From contig NZ_JAIQZA010000015.1 of NCBI RefSeq assembly GCF_020164485.1, positions 34,713 through 98,712 on the forward strand: a DNA stretch of 64,000 nucleotides, written 5' to 3'. This document shows positions 37,902 to 47,858 of this stretch, one piece after another; the first letter of the stretch is position 1; every line of letters begins with the position of its first letter. The stretch comes from Salegentibacter tibetensis (GTDB lineage Bacteria; Bacteroidota; Bacteroidia; Flavobacteriales; Flavobacteriaceae). Under the pieces are notes generated by a model, which saw only the letters and a list, made by a program, of their open reading frames with translations, did not search any database and was not told where the DNA came from. The position numbers and the translations under genes were made by a program.

Positions 37902-39491
37902 CTATTCATTTTTTTGCGATAATTCAAGCACTTTCTCAATGGCAGGATCATTTTCATTGATCAATTTCTCAAAAGCAGTGGTGCCGTATAATTGCTGGGC
38001 AATTACTGCCTTTAGGTATTGTTTCAGTAAAGTTTTTTGGTTTTTTATATTAAGTCGAATATTGGCGTTACCTACAAACCTAACAAAATCCTGAACCATT
38101 TCTTCTGAAATAATTACTTCACTTTCAAAATTCTCGCGCTTCACGTTATTGTAAAACGAACGGTTTTCTTCAAGTACATTAAAGATAAACCGGCTCATAT
38201 AACCTCCGTGCAGCAATAGCTTTATATTATTTCTGTCATTATCACTATCCAGGGGAATAAAAATATCCGGAATAATTCCGCCACCGCCGTAAACCACTTT
38301 TCCTTTGGGGGTTTCGTATCTCAGAGAATCATCAACATTTATGCTGTCAGCACTGTTGAGTTCGCCATTTTTGTAACGGCGCATATAATCTTTAAAATAA
38401 CTTTCGTTTCCGTTATCGTAAGGTTTTTGAATAGAACGGCCTGTGGGAGTGTAATAGCGTGCGATGGTTAATCTCACTGCGCTGCCATCCCCAAGTTCCA
38501 TTTCACGTTGCACGAGGCCTTTTCCGTAAGATCTGCGACCTACAATGGTGCCCCGATCATTGTCCTGTAGAGCACCTGCCACAACTTCACTGGCAGATGC
38601 CGAATTTTCGTTAATGAGAACATAAAGATCTCCCTTTTCTAAGAGGCCTTTTCGTCGGGAATAAGTTTCTTCAACAGCGCCACTTTTGTTTTTGGTATAG
38701 AGAATCAACTTCTCATCTTCCAAAAATTCATCTACGATTTTTATCGCTTCAGAAAGATAGCCACCTGGATTGTCCCTAAGGTCCAGGGCTATTTGATCTG
38801 CCCCTTTATTTTTAAGATCTTTTAATGCCTTTTGAAATTCTCTATAAGTAGTTTCAGAAAACCTATTCACTTTAATATAGCCCAGTTTTGGCGTCAACAT
38901 GTACGCGGCATCTACACTTTTTAAAGGAACACGACCTCGTTTCACCTTAAAGGTTAATAAATCTCTAATCCCTTTTCGTTTAACTTTAAGCGTCACCCGG
39001 GAATCTTCCTCTCCTTTTAAGTGTTTGGTGAGGGAATCGTTGGTAATATTCTTATTGAAAAGTGGTGTGTCATCGGCATAAAGAATGCGATCACCGCCGC
39101 GAATTCCTATTTTTTCACTTGGGCCGCCTTCCAAGGCCTGGATTACGACCACTGTGTCATTAACATTGTAAAAACTTACGCCAATACCAACAAAATCCCC
39201 CTGCATATTTTCTACTACTCCAGCATATTCTTCTTTAGGGATATATACTGAATGCGGATCGAGGTTTTCCAGGATCCTATTTACAGTGAGGTCTACAATA
39301 CTATCGGTATTAACATCGTCTACATACTCATAATCTATGTAGTCTATAAGTCGGTTGAGTTTTTGTTTCTTAGGATTGGAAGAGAATAATGCATCAGAAG
39401 AAGAAAAATCCAGTTTTCCGCCCAGCAAAACACCGGCGGCGCAAGCTATGGCCAGAAGAATAGGAATTAATATTTTTTGCCTGGTATTCAA
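37902..39491 (-). CDS. S41 family C-terminal processing peptidase
   Basis: 529 residues. N-terminal membrane anchor (ILIPILLAIACAAGVLLG), PDZ domain (VEN..GDFVGIGVSF...GPSEKIGIRGGDRIL), and the S41 core with Ser in NENSASASEVVAGAL and Lys in RRSYGKGLVQ. Full-length periplasmic CtpA-like protease. Overlaps the dCMP deaminase gene by four bases. Confidence 0.94.
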   Translation of the reverse strand: MNTRQKILIPILLAIACAAGVLLGGKLDFSSSDALFSSNPKKQKLNRLIDYIDYEYVDDVNTDSIVDLTVNRILENLDPHSVYIPKEEYAGVVENMQGDFVGIGVSFYNVNDTVVVIQALEGGPSEKIGIRGGDRILYADDTPLFNKNITNDSLTKHLKGEEDSRVTLKVKRKGIRDLLTFKVKRGRVPLKSVDAAYMLTPKLGYIKVNRFSETTYREFQKALKDLKNKGADQIALDLRDNPGGYLSEAIKIVDEFLEDEKLILYTKNKSGAVEETYSRRKGLLEKGDLYVLINENSASASEVVAGALQDNDRGTIVGRRSYGKGLVQREMELGDGSAVRLTIARYYTPTGRSIQKPYDNGNESYFKDYMRRYKNGELNSADSINVDDSLRYETPKGKVVYGGGGIIPDIFIPLDSDNDRNNIKLLLHGGYMSRFIFNVLEENRSFYNNVKRENFESEVIISEEMVQDFVRFVGNANIRLNIKNQKTLLKQYLKAVIAQQLYGTTAFEKLINENDPAIEKVLELSQKNE

Positions 39492-39919
39492 TCTTCTAAA
39501 TCATTAATTTGTTCGAGGGTTACACCTGCTTTTTCCAGAAATTCCAGCCCGGAATTATCTTTGTAATCTATATAATAAACCAACCTGGTAATTCCCGCCT
39601 GATGAATTAACTTACTGCATTCTTTGCAGGGTGACATTGTAATGTAAAGTGTGGCGCCATTGCAGGATTGGGTAGAACCTGCAACTTTTAAAATAGCATT
39701 GGCTTCTGCGTGTAGCACATACCATTTGGTGTAGCCTTCGTCATCTTCACAATAATTCTCAAACCCTGTAGGTGTGCCGTTATAACCATCAGAAATTATC
39801 ATTCTATCTTTTACAATAACTGCGCCAACCTGCTTTCTCTTACAATGTGATAATTTACTCCATTCGCGGGCGATTCTTAAATAGGCTTTATCGTATTTTA
39901 ATTGTTTTTTCTTATCCAT
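39488..39919 (-). CDS. dCMP deaminase
   Basis: 143 residues. Zinc-binding HAEANAIL and PCKECSKLI, with KQVGAVIVKD and NGTPTGFENYCED typical of deoxycytidylate deaminase. It makes dUMP for thymidylate synthesis. Overlaps the S41 protease by four bases. Confidence 0.93.
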   Translation of the reverse strand: MDKKKQLKYDKAYLRIAREWSKLSHCKRKQVGAVIVKDRMIISDGYNGTPTGFENYCEDDEGYTKWYVLHAEANAILKVAGSTQSCNGATLYITMSPCKECSKLIHQAGITRLVYYIDYKDNSGLEFLEKAGVTLEQINDLED

Positions 39920-39981
39920 GCACGGTATTTTCCGGCTTTAAAAGCTCGTTTTTTCGCTTTAAATTCTAAGTCACTAATTTA

Positions 39982-40569
39982 TTAAATAGCCTGAAAATTT
40001 TCCTGAAGAATCGGTAAAATAATTCCGATTACTATTGCTGAAGTTACTAATACCCAGTCCCTTTTGGAAACCGAAAAGATATTTTGAGCAATAAAAGCAA
40101 GAATTATTACAGCAACTACTACAATAACCTGCGCCGTTTCTATTCCCAGGGCAAATTCCAGGAGGGGTAGGAGTTTACTTTCGGTATTGGAAGCCACCAT
40201 TTTAAAATAAGAAGAAAAACCAAGCCCGTGTATCAAGCCAAAAAATACGGTGGTAAAATACAGCAAATTATGATTTTTATTGCGTTCTTTTTTACTTGCG
40301 GTTATTATATTATAAAGGGCAGTGAAAATTATAGTGGCGGGAATTAGCAGTTCTACCCAGTCTGAATCTACTTTTACAATTCCGTAAACCGAAAGGAATA
40401 AAGCCAGGGTATGGCCAAGGGTAAATAAGGTAACTAACCAGAGAATTCGTTTCCAGCTGCTAAAACTATAGGCGGCAACCAGTACAATTAAAAATAAAAC
40501 GTGGTCGTAGGCCTGCCAGTCAAGAACATGTTCGAGACCTAATCTAAAGTACAGCCAGAATTGGGACAT
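39982..40569 (-). CDS. HupE/UreJ family membrane protein
   Basis: 195 residues from ATG at 40569 (upstream ATG at 40620 is possible). Six transmembrane segments with signature YDHVLFLIVLVAAY, TLGHTLALFLS and GLIHGLGFSSYF, the HupE/UreJ metal-binding His-Gly patterns. Nickel or cobalt permease is the known role of the wider group; here the substrate is unknown. Confidence 0.82.
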   Translation of the reverse strand: MSQFWLYFRLGLEHVLDWQAYDHVLFLIVLVAAYSFSSWKRILWLVTLFTLGHTLALFLSVYGIVKVDSDWVELLIPATIIFTALYNIITASKKERNKNHNLLYFTTVFFGLIHGLGFSSYFKMVASNTESKLLPLLEFALGIETAQVIVVVAVIILAFIAQNIFSVSKRDWVLVTSAIVIGIILPILQENFQAI

Positions 40570-40952
40570 ATCTAAAATATTAGAAAAACCCGAAAGTACA
40601 ACTAATTCAGAAAAATGCAAAAGCTTTTAAACCTCTCATTTTTCTTGCAGAAGAGGAGGTTTTCAGGAGATTCTGAATAGAAGTAACAACTTGTTTTCTG
40701 CGTTAAAAAGATTAAGCTGAAAAGGATCATTTTTTTCTTTTCGCCTTTATATTGTTTCTGAAAAATGACGTGTTTATATCTGGCTATCTTTGTTTTATTT
40801 ATTGAAGAGCCTAACATTAACGTTGGTTTAAAAAATGTTGAATGAGATTTTAGGTAGTTTTGTTTGTTAACTAAATTTTAAAATGCTTTGATGTTAAGAT
40901 TAAATACTCTTTGTATAAGCAATAACAGGATTTGATTTACCGACAAAAACAA

Positions 40953-41525
40953 ATGACTATGAAGAAGAATTTAATGAATATGCAATGTCTTGATATTTAT
41001 CTTTCCTCGCTAAGTTTAGAGGAATACAAAGAGATTGAAGATGAGATCACTGTTTCTGATATAAAGGTAATGCCTCTTCATAGCTGGGATATTTATAATG
41101 ATCATTTTGCGAGACAGTTATTGGTTTTAAAACAACAAAATGCTATCAATTCCTTTAAAGAACTGGCGAAAAAGTTTGAGTGGAAAATTGATTTGGATGA
41201 TGTATTTGAGGGTAAGACCTTTGATGCTTTAGTTTTAACCAATCAGGAAGCTAAAATACAATGGGTAAGCGAAGGTTTTACTGAAATGACCGGTTACAGT
41301 AGCAGCTTTGCCATAAATAAAACCCCTCGTTTTCTGCAAGGTAAAGAAACCGATAGGGCTGTTTTAAATCGGATTAAGCACAAATTATCGCATGATGAAC
41401 CTTTTACAGAAGTTTTAGTGAACTATAAAAAGGACAAAACTCCATATAAATGTGAGATTAGTATCATTCCATTAATAAATAATAGAGCAACTCACTATTT
41501 AGCCCTGGAACGCCAGGCAGGCTAA
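40953..41525 (+). CDS. LOV-like PAS domain protein lacking the adduct cysteine
   Basis: 190 residues from the ATG at 40953 (another ATG at 40959; an upstream TTG at 40932 is less likely). About 85 N-terminal helical residues are unknown; the C-terminal half aligns closely with LOV/PAS_9: ALVLTNQEAKIQWVSEGFTEMTGYS, then NKTPRFLQGKETDRAVL, FTEVLVNYKKDKTPY, ISIIPL, THYLALERQ. In true LOV domains the loop is NCRFLQG with a photoactive Cys; here that residue is Pro, so no flavin-Cys adduct can form. No effector domain is fused. Confidence 0.75.
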   Translation: MTMKKNLMNMQCLDIYLSSLSLEEYKEIEDEITVSDIKVMPLHSWDIYNDHFARQLLVLKQQNAINSFKELAKKFEWKIDLDDVFEGKTFDALVLTNQEAKIQWVSEGFTEMTGYSSSFAINKTPRFLQGKETDRAVLNRIKHKLSHDEPFTEVLVNYKKDKTPYKCEISIIPLINNRATHYLALERQAG

Positions 41526-41530
41526 AAATT

Positions 41531-41600
41531 ACTCGATAATCGAGTTTTATCCCGATAAATATCGGGAGCTCTGAGGCCTGCCCGAATCATTCAGGCGGGC
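41531..41600. repeat. Intergenic palindrome cluster
   Basis: actcgataatcgagt (41531), cccgataaatatcggg (41551), and gcctgcccga...tcaggcgggc (41576-41600) follow the PAS gene. See also 14658-14744. Confidence 0.45.
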
Positions 41601-41673
41601 TTGCCTTGAAACCAAGATATATTTTCCAATAATGATTCTTGTCTTGTTCCGAGGTAGTTTTCTACATAAATAT

Positions 41674-41709
41674 AAAAACCCCGTAAACTTGATTGTTTAT
41701 GGGGTTTTT
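41674..41709 (+). terminator. Terminator-like hairpin
   Basis: AAAAACCCCgtAAAC pairs with GTTTatGGGGTTTTT; works on either strand. A close copy of the stem occurs at 50933-50964. Confidence 0.6.
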
Positions 41710-41794
41710 ATGATTAGTGTTTCTTGGTGAAATTGCCCCGGCATAACTTTTAAATCTACGACTTTAAGTATCTTTATTATACTCAATAATAGAT

Positions 41795-43495
41795 ATGGAA
41801 ACTACCAGTTTTGATTTCTGGATGTTCGCAGCAGGCCTGGGGATTTTTCTTTTCGGGATGCATCATCTTGAGCACGGGCTTAAAGGTTTAACTGGTAAAG
41901 CATTTAAAAAATTGCTTCAGCGTTTTACCAACAAAAGCTGGAAAGGTATAATAACCGGTACCGTAGTGACTGCCATTTTACAGAGTAGTTCCATGGTCAC
42001 ACTTTTGGTCCTGGCATTTCTGGGAGGAGGAATGATAGGCTTAAAAAATTCCCTTGGGGTGGTGCTAGGAGCAAACCTGGGTACTACGTTTACCGCCTGG
42101 ATGGTAGCTGCCCTTGGGTTTAAAATGAATATTGCCGATTTCTCCTTTCCTTTCCTGGCCGTAGGAATCTTGAGCTACCTGTTCTTTAATTCCCGGCCGA
42201 TTCTTAAAAGCCTTGGCGGTTTTCTGGTAGGTTTTGGTTTGCTTTTCCTGGGTCTTGACTATATGAAAGACTCTATAGAAAGTATCGCTACCCAGGTAGA
42301 TATGGCTGAAATTGCATCCTATGATCTGTGGGCATTTCTTTTAGTTGGACTCGTTATTACCGCTTTATTGCAATCTAGCTCGGCTTTAATTGTGATTATT
42401 TTAAGTGCGCTAAATGCTCAGCTAATCGATATTTACCAGGCAGTGGCGATGATAATTGGTGCGAATGTCGGTACCACGGCCACGATGCTCATCGGCTCCC
42501 TGGGCGGCACCGCTGATAAAAAGAGACTGGCGCTTGCCCATCTGATTTTTAACCTGGTTGCCGGCGTCTCCATCTTTTTCTTTATTCAGAAACTGGTAGA
42601 TTTCACTTATTCTATCTTTGGAATAAGCGACCCGTTGATGGAATTGGTGCTGCTGAATTCCCTTATCAACCTCTATGGGATTCTTTTATTTTACCCGTTT
42701 CTTAAGCCATTCACTAAATTTCTTAAAAGCCTTTTTGCTAAAGCCGTTCCCCAGGGAGAAACCTTATTCATTAAAAATATTCCCCCTGAAGTGCCAGATG
42801 TGGCCATAAAAGCGCTTGATAAGGAGTTGAATCAAATATTCCTTTACACTAAAGCCTTTATTCTCGATTGTTTTCAAATACGACCAAAAGATAAAAACAG
42901 AGAATCGCGATGGAAGAAAATATTCAGCAGCGCCACAAATCTTACTAAAAAATACGAAAAGATTAAACGTTTAGAAGATGAGCTTACGGTTTATTATGCC
43001 CAACTCCAGGAGAAAAATCTAAGCATTGAGGAGGCTCGGCAACTCACTGCAAGTATGATGGGTTTACGGTCTATGATCTATGGCGCCAAGGATGTAAAAG
43101 ATGTGATGCACAACATCAGTTTTATTTTGGATAGCGATGATAAACTGGGAACGGAAATTCTAAAAAGATCAGGTAACCATATAAACATTCGCTTAGAGGA
43201 AATTCATAAATTTATAAATGATGAAGCGGTTGATCCTGAATTGAAGACTGGCCTAGCCACTATGTGGTTAAAGGAAAATGAAGATTTTTATAATAAAACC
43301 ATCAGCTATCTTTACGAGCACTTAAGCCACCGTAGAAAAAATGCGGTACCGGTATCTACCTTGACAAATGTAATACAGCAAACTCATTCCTCGATTGATA
43401 ATCTATACAGTTCTATTATTTATTGGAAACTGGAAAAAGGGACAACCCTGGATAATTCTGAAACCGTCAAGCAAAAGACGGAAGTTCGAAGTTAA
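41795..43495 (+). CDS. Na/Pi cotransporter family protein (NptA/PhoU fusion)
   Basis: 566 residues. Two inverted membrane repeats each with a QSSS motif (ILQSSSMVTLL and LLQSSSALIVII), then a C-terminal cytoplasmic PhoU-like helical domain (about 330-560). The transport of phosphate with Na+ is the family role. It sits alone. Confidence 0.92.
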   Translation: METTSFDFWMFAAGLGIFLFGMHHLEHGLKGLTGKAFKKLLQRFTNKSWKGIITGTVVTAILQSSSMVTLLVLAFLGGGMIGLKNSLGVVLGANLGTTFTAWMVAALGFKMNIADFSFPFLAVGILSYLFFNSRPILKSLGGFLVGFGLLFLGLDYMKDSIESIATQVDMAEIASYDLWAFLLVGLVITALLQSSSALIVIILSALNAQLIDIYQAVAMIIGANVGTTATMLIGSLGGTADKKRLALAHLIFNLVAGVSIFFFIQKLVDFTYSIFGISDPLMELVLLNSLINLYGILLFYPFLKPFTKFLKSLFAKAVPQGETLFIKNIPPEVPDVAIKALDKELNQIFLYTKAFILDCFQIRPKDKNRESRWKKIFSSATNLTKKYEKIKRLEDELTVYYAQLQEKNLSIEEARQLTASMMGLRSMIYGAKDVKDVMHNISFILDSDDKLGTEILKRSGNHINIRLEEIHKFINDEAVDPELKTGLATMWLKENEDFYNKTISYLYEHLSHRRKNAVPVSTLTNVIQQTHSSIDNLYSSIIYWKLEKGTTLDNSETVKQKTEVRS

Positions 43496-43792
43496 TGTGC
43501 TGTTTATGTGTAATTTAGTGGATTTTAAAGATCGTTGAATAACCTAATTATGTCTAGCCTTTTCGAGAATTTTAATGAATTTATTCATAGAATAGTACAT
43601 TAATTGCCATAGGTGAGAGAAATAATTTAGGATTGGTCAAATCTTATTTTATATTTAGCCTATAAAATTTAGTATTCCTTTTTTTAAAGTTAGTTATTGG
43701 AGAATTTCAAAAATAGCACCCTTCATTTTATTAACTTGATATGATTTGGTTATTTAATGGTAAAATTCTTTCTACCTGAAGTCCTTTTTACT

Positions 43793-44665
43793 ATGAATAA
43801 ATATATACACAGAGAAATCACACCTTTATCACCTGAGGATAGTTTTCTGGTTTTTGACCGAATTAAGAACGATTTTGATTTTCCTATCCATTTTCATCCG
43901 GAGTTTGAGCTCAATCTTGTGATAAATGGAAATGGGGTAAGACGGGTAGTGGGAGATAGTATGGAAGAGATACATGAAATTGAACTAGTGCTGGTGGGGC
44001 CAAATATTCAACATGGATGGCAGCAGCACAATTGTACCAGTAACAAAATACACGAGGTTACTATCCAGTTTCACGAGGATCTATTTGATTCAAAATTACT
44101 TAGCAGGCGTATTATGAAGCCTATAAAAGATATGTTTGAAAGATCTGCCCACGGCATTCTATTTTCAGAAAAGATCGCTGTTGAAATAAAACCGAGGTTA
44201 ATTAGATTATCTAAAATTGATAGCATAGATTATCTTTTGGAGCTAATCTCGATACTTCACGATTTGGCGAATTCAAGAAACCAAAGGCTGTTATCTTCTT
44301 ATATTTCCACAAATAAAGATTTCGAAAATAGCGACAAGATTAAAATAATCTATGAGTACGTTCAGGAAAATTACCATAATAAAATCTTACTCTCAGAAAT
44401 TTCAGAACTGGTAAATATGAGCCAGGTATCTTTTAATCGCTTCATAAAAAAAAGAACCGGAAAAACTTTTATAGAATATATTAATGATACCAGAATTGGT
44501 TATGCCTCACGATGGTTAATAGAAAAGGACCTGAGCATCGCCGAGATCGCTTTTAAATGTGGTTTTAATAACATTGCTAATTTTAACCGTGTTTTTAAAA
44601 AGAGTAAAAACTGCACCCCAAGCCAATATCGTGATGAATTTAGTGGAATAAAAAGAGTTCTTTAG
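43793..44665 (+). CDS. AraC-family transcriptional regulator
   Basis: 290 residues from the ATG at 43793. N-terminal cupin domain (FPIHFHPEFELNLVINGNG, ELVLVGPNIQHGW) and C-terminal double HTH (ISELVNMSQVSFNRFIKKRTGKTF, IAEIAFKCGFNNIANFNRVFKKS). It is the only regulator next to the sugar locus at 44.8-50.6 kb, divergent from nothing, convergent with the DUF1080 genes, so control of that locus is a reasonable inference. Confidence 0.9.
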   Translation: MNKYIHREITPLSPEDSFLVFDRIKNDFDFPIHFHPEFELNLVINGNGVRRVVGDSMEEIHEIELVLVGPNIQHGWQQHNCTSNKIHEVTIQFHEDLFDSKLLSRRIMKPIKDMFERSAHGILFSEKIAVEIKPRLIRLSKIDSIDYLLELISILHDLANSRNQRLLSSYISTNKDFENSDKIKIIYEYVQENYHNKILLSEISELVNMSQVSFNRFIKKRTGKTFIEYINDTRIGYASRWLIEKDLSIAEIAFKCGFNNIANFNRVFKKSKNCTPSQYRDEFSGIKRVL

Positions 44666-44711
44666 ATATTCTAATTTTATAAGATATTTCCAGATTTAAG
44701 AAAATAAAAAA

Positions 44712-44739
44712 AGCGTCTGCTCTCAAAGAAACAGACGCT
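44712..44739 (-). terminator. Terminator at the 3' end of the DUF1080 genes
   Basis: AGCGTCTG / CAGACGCT stem with loop of 12 nt, followed on the minus strand by TTTTTTTATTTT. Confidence 0.75.
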
Positions 44740-44777
44740 AGCTAACAAATCAACTGTAACACTGCTAGCTAATGACT

Positions 44778-45374
44778 TTACTTTAATTTTTTAATTTTCA
44801 TATTTCTCCAAAGTACTTTTATACCACCTCCATCATGGATTTGCAGCGCTATCTTTCCGTTGGCCTCACCAATTTTCTCATCAGAAAAATCAACCATTTC
44901 CGTACCATTGAGCCAGGTTTGAACCCTGTCACCTTTGACTCTTATTTTCATCTTATTCCATTCTCCATAGTTGAGAACAGTTTCCTTATTACTCTCGGGT
45001 TTAATAAGCCAGCCTCTCCCGTAGGATTCATAAACACCGCCTGTATGTAAATCCGGTGGTGCGACCTCAACCTGCCAACCTGAAATTTTTGTGCCTTCAA
45101 TATCGGAGCGAAAAAAGACTCCGCTGTTGCCATCTGCTTCCTGCAAAAACTCCAGTTCCAATTCAAAGTCTTTATATTCCTTATCGGTCCCCAGATAACC
45201 GTATTCGGCGTCCGGACCGCTCTCGGCAACCAGTAAACCATCTTGTACATACCATTTCTCGGTACCATACACCTGCCACCCATCCAGGTCTTTTCCATTA
45301 AAAAGATTGGATTCCGATTTACAGCCTGCTAAGGTCACAAACAAAAGAGCCAATACAATTCCTATATTCTTCAT
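44778..45374 (-). CDS. DUF1080 lipoprotein (3-keto-disaccharide hydrolase type)
   Basis: 198 residues, lipobox LAGC at the signal cleavage, then the DUF1080 concanavalin-like sandwich: LFNGKDLDGWQVYG, GYLGTDKEYKDFELELEFLQEADGNSGVFFRSD, IALQIHDGGGIKVLWRNMKIK. Members of this family cleave 3-keto-glycosides in Bacteroidetes. It lies 3 bp after the other DUF1080 gene, same strand. Confidence 0.9.
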   Translation of the reverse strand: MKNIGIVLALLFVTLAGCKSESNLFNGKDLDGWQVYGTEKWYVQDGLLVAESGPDAEYGYLGTDKEYKDFELELEFLQEADGNSGVFFRSDIEGTKISGWQVEVAPPDLHTGGVYESYGRGWLIKPESNKETVLNYGEWNKMKIRVKGDRVQTWLNGTEMVDFSDEKIGEANGKIALQIHDGGGIKVLWRNMKIKKLK

Positions 45375-45377
45375 CTT

Positions 45378-46133
45378 TTATAGTTTTTTAATTTTTATAT
45401 TTCTAAACCAGGTAAAACTGCCATGGTCCTGCAGACCAATTAGTCCGGATTTGGCTTTTCCATAGTCCGGGAATTCTTTCCATTTTCCTTCTTCCTTTCT
45501 TTTCTGCCAGTCTTCAGACCAGGGTTCAAATTCAAGAGTTTTTTTACCATTTAACCAGTAGGTAACTTTCTCGTTGGTGAATTTGATCCTGCTGGAATTC
45601 CATTCTCCAATTTCTTTTAGATCATCTTCATTATATTCAGGATCATACATTCCATAATCTCCTCCAATAGATTGCCATGACTCCAGTTCCTGAGGAAAAC
45701 CAAGTTGATCTATGATCTGGTATTCGGGAGCTGCAAAGTAAGGCGCATCATATTTTTCATCCTCTATCACATGGTAAAAAACACCGCTATTTCCTTCAGG
45801 AGAAATTTTCCATTCAAGATATAGTTCAAATTCTCCAAATTCTTCCTCTCCATAAACTATATCTCCTCCAATATCACCTCCCTTACCAAGAGACTTCAAT
45901 GTGCTATCTTCTATAATCCAACCCTCAGGAAGACCTTCTCCGTCTTCCCCATTGTATGCCCGCCAGCCATCAGCATTTTCGCCGTCAAAGAGATGTTGCC
46001 AATCTCCTTCCTGACTTGATTGTTCTTCCTTTTCTTCTACTTTTACTTCCGCTTCATTTTCTGAATTTTCTGAAGAATTTTTACAGGCTATCAAAGCGGT
46101 AACAGTAAAGACACTTAGGATTATTTTTTTCAT
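45378..46133 (-). CDS. DUF1080 lipoprotein, longer paralogue
   Basis: 251 residues. Lipobox LIAC, a Glu-rich linker, then the same fold (LFDGENADGWRAYNGEDG, EWKISPEGNSGVFYHV, LIGLQDHGSFTWFRNIKIK). Gene pairs of this sort are found with 3-ketoglycoside pathways: one acts on a ketodisaccharide, the other perhaps on a different linkage. Confidence 0.9.
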   Translation of the reverse strand: MKKIILSVFTVTALIACKNSSENSENEAEVKVEEKEEQSSQEGDWQHLFDGENADGWRAYNGEDGEGLPEGWIIEDSTLKSLGKGGDIGGDIVYGEEEFGEFELYLEWKISPEGNSGVFYHVIEDEKYDAPYFAAPEYQIIDQLGFPQELESWQSIGGDYGMYDPEYNEDDLKEIGEWNSSRIKFTNEKVTYWLNGKKTLEFEPWSEDWQKRKEEGKWKEFPDYGKAKSGLIGLQDHGSFTWFRNIKIKKL

Positions 46134-46157
46134 AATTATTTATGGTTTTAATAAGTT

Positions 46158-46493
46158 TTAATAACACGCGGTATTAGTAACAAATGAAATATGCTTACTA
46201 TCCCCGGACCAGCTGGGGACATTAATTGTACCCTGCCCGCCATATACGTAAGCTATAACTTTTGGCTCATCACCATCTACCTTTTGATCTTCGGAAAATA
46301 AAAACGAATATTCCTGCAGGGAGGGGTTATACTCCAGCTCTCCAATAAAAGTAATATCTCCGACAGTGACCTCATTTTCAAAAATTCCGAAATTCCTTTC
46401 TGTGGCATTTAAATTTCGAGATGTTTGATTTTCAAAGGGAACAGCAGAAATTAATAAGGCTAATAAAAAGCTTTCGGGGATTAGTTTTTGCAT
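46158..46493 (-). pseudogene. TolB/PD40-type protein with internal deletion
   Basis: 111 residues, signal peptide, then a start like the FENxxxVGxxxFxGxxxYxP N-domain of secreted PD40 proteins of this pathway, and directly the PD40 repeat end [22 protein letters not shown]. Full-length relatives, which are several hundred residues long, have further propeller blades between these parts, so the middle has been deleted. The gene lies next to DUF1080 and Gfo/Idh/MocA genes. Confidence 0.45.
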
Positions 46494-46508
46494 CTGCAGT
46501 ATATAGTA

Positions 46509-47858
46509 TTATATCATTTCCATCTTTTCCGGGTCCCAACCTATAAATTTGTTTTGCCGGTAGCTTTCATTACAAAGCAAGGCTGGAGCGGCTGCCCTGA
46601 ATCCAAATACCGGATCTTCTACTACCTGCCCATTATTCCTTATAGCTTCAAAGAAATTAGCAAAATGATCGTAATGAGCTCCTCTATAGCCTTTTTCAAC
46701 CTTGTAAAAGGTTTCTGAAGGTGGGAGAATCTTTTTACGGTCACTACGTGTTTGACTCTGCTCCCTACCCTTTTCCTCCATGAAAGGATCATTTGAAGCG
46801 GCAACGTCATTTTGTTTTAGCGTTACATCATCCCAGGTAACATCCATAGAACCTTTACTACCTACAATTTTCAGGTAGGTGCTTCCGCTGGTACCATCAA
46901 CGAAATTGCATCGCAATGAAAGATTAAAAGCAGGATGGTTGTCCGTTTTGGGATAATCAAACATTCCAAGTAGCACATCGGGTACTTCCCTACCATCATG
47001 CCAGTACCTAAGCCCCCCGGTAGCTGCAATTTGGTTAGGCCCCATGGAACCAGTTATAAAATGAAGGCTTGAAAAAAGGTGAACAAATAAATCCCCGGCC
47101 ATCCCGGTACCATAATCAAGATAATTCCTCCATCGAAAGAACCTTTTTGCATCGAAGGGACGTTTTTCGGCATTTGCAATAAATTTTTGCCAATCTACAG
47201 TTTGAGGGGAGGCATCTGGAGGAATAGGATATTGCCAGGCTCCAAATGGGGAATTTCTTGCCCAGAAACCTTCGGCATAATTTATATCTCCAATTGCACC
47301 CTGGGCAAGTAATTGTTTAGCTTTTTCATTCCCCAAGGAAGATAAGCCCTGGCTCCCTACCATATGAACTTTACCCGATTTCTTCCAGGCATTGATCAGT
47401 TCGTGACCCTCTTCGACAGAGTGTACCATAGGTTTCTCGCAGTAAACATGTTTACCTGCTTTTAATGCATCAATGCTTATTTGTTTGTGCCAGTGATCTG
47501 GTGTGGCGACTATTACCGCATCGACATCCTCCCTTTTCAGGATATCTTTATAATCTTTGGTGAGAAATATATCCTCACCCCATCGGGTTTTGGATTCTTC
47601 CAGTCTTCCGTCATACAAATCACAGACGGCAAGCATCTTAATATTGTCGTGTTCCAATGCTGTTTTTGCATCGGCTACGCCCATTCCACCCGCACCAATT
47701 AAAGCCAGCCCCAGGGGTTTAGAACCGAATATATTTGCAGCCCTCCTTTCCAGGAATTTAGTTTGTTTTGTTTCAGAGGCAAAAGCAGAAGGCATAATGG
47801 CTGCGGTAGCTCCTGCGAGACCAAGATTCTTTAAAAAAGAACGTCTTTGTTTTTTCAT
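46509..47858 (-). CDS. Gfo/Idh/MocA oxidoreductase with TAT signal
   Basis: 449 residues from the ATG at 47858. TAT motif RRSFLKNLG, then Rossmann GLALIGAGGMGVADAKTA, and EKP motif YCEKPMVHSVEEGHE. C-terminal beta-domain RYWHDGREVPDVL...GPNQIAATGG. Exported NAD-dependent sugar oxidoreductase, here in a 3-keto-sugar context (sugar interconversion at C3 is inferred). Confidence 0.92.
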   Translation of the reverse strand: MKKQRRSFLKNLGLAGATAAIMPSAFASETKQTKFLERRAANIFGSKPLGLALIGAGGMGVADAKTALEHDNIKMLAVCDLYDGRLEESKTRWGEDIFLTKDYKDILKREDVDAVIVATPDHWHKQISIDALKAGKHVYCEKPMVHSVEEGHELINAWKKSGKVHMVGSQGLSSLGNEKAKQLLAQGAIGDINYAEGFWARNSPFGAWQYPIPPDASPQTVDWQKFIANAEKRPFDAKRFFRWRNYLDYGTGMAGDLFVHLFSSLHFITGSMGPNQIAATGGLRYWHDGREVPDVLLGMFDYPKTDNHPAFNLSLRCNFVDGTSGSTYLKIVGSKGSMDVTWDDVTLKQNDVAASNDPFMEEKGREQSQTRSDRKKILPPSETFYKVEKGYRGAHYDHFANFFEAIRNNGQVVEDPVFGFRAAAPALLCNESYRQNKFIGWDPEKMEMI

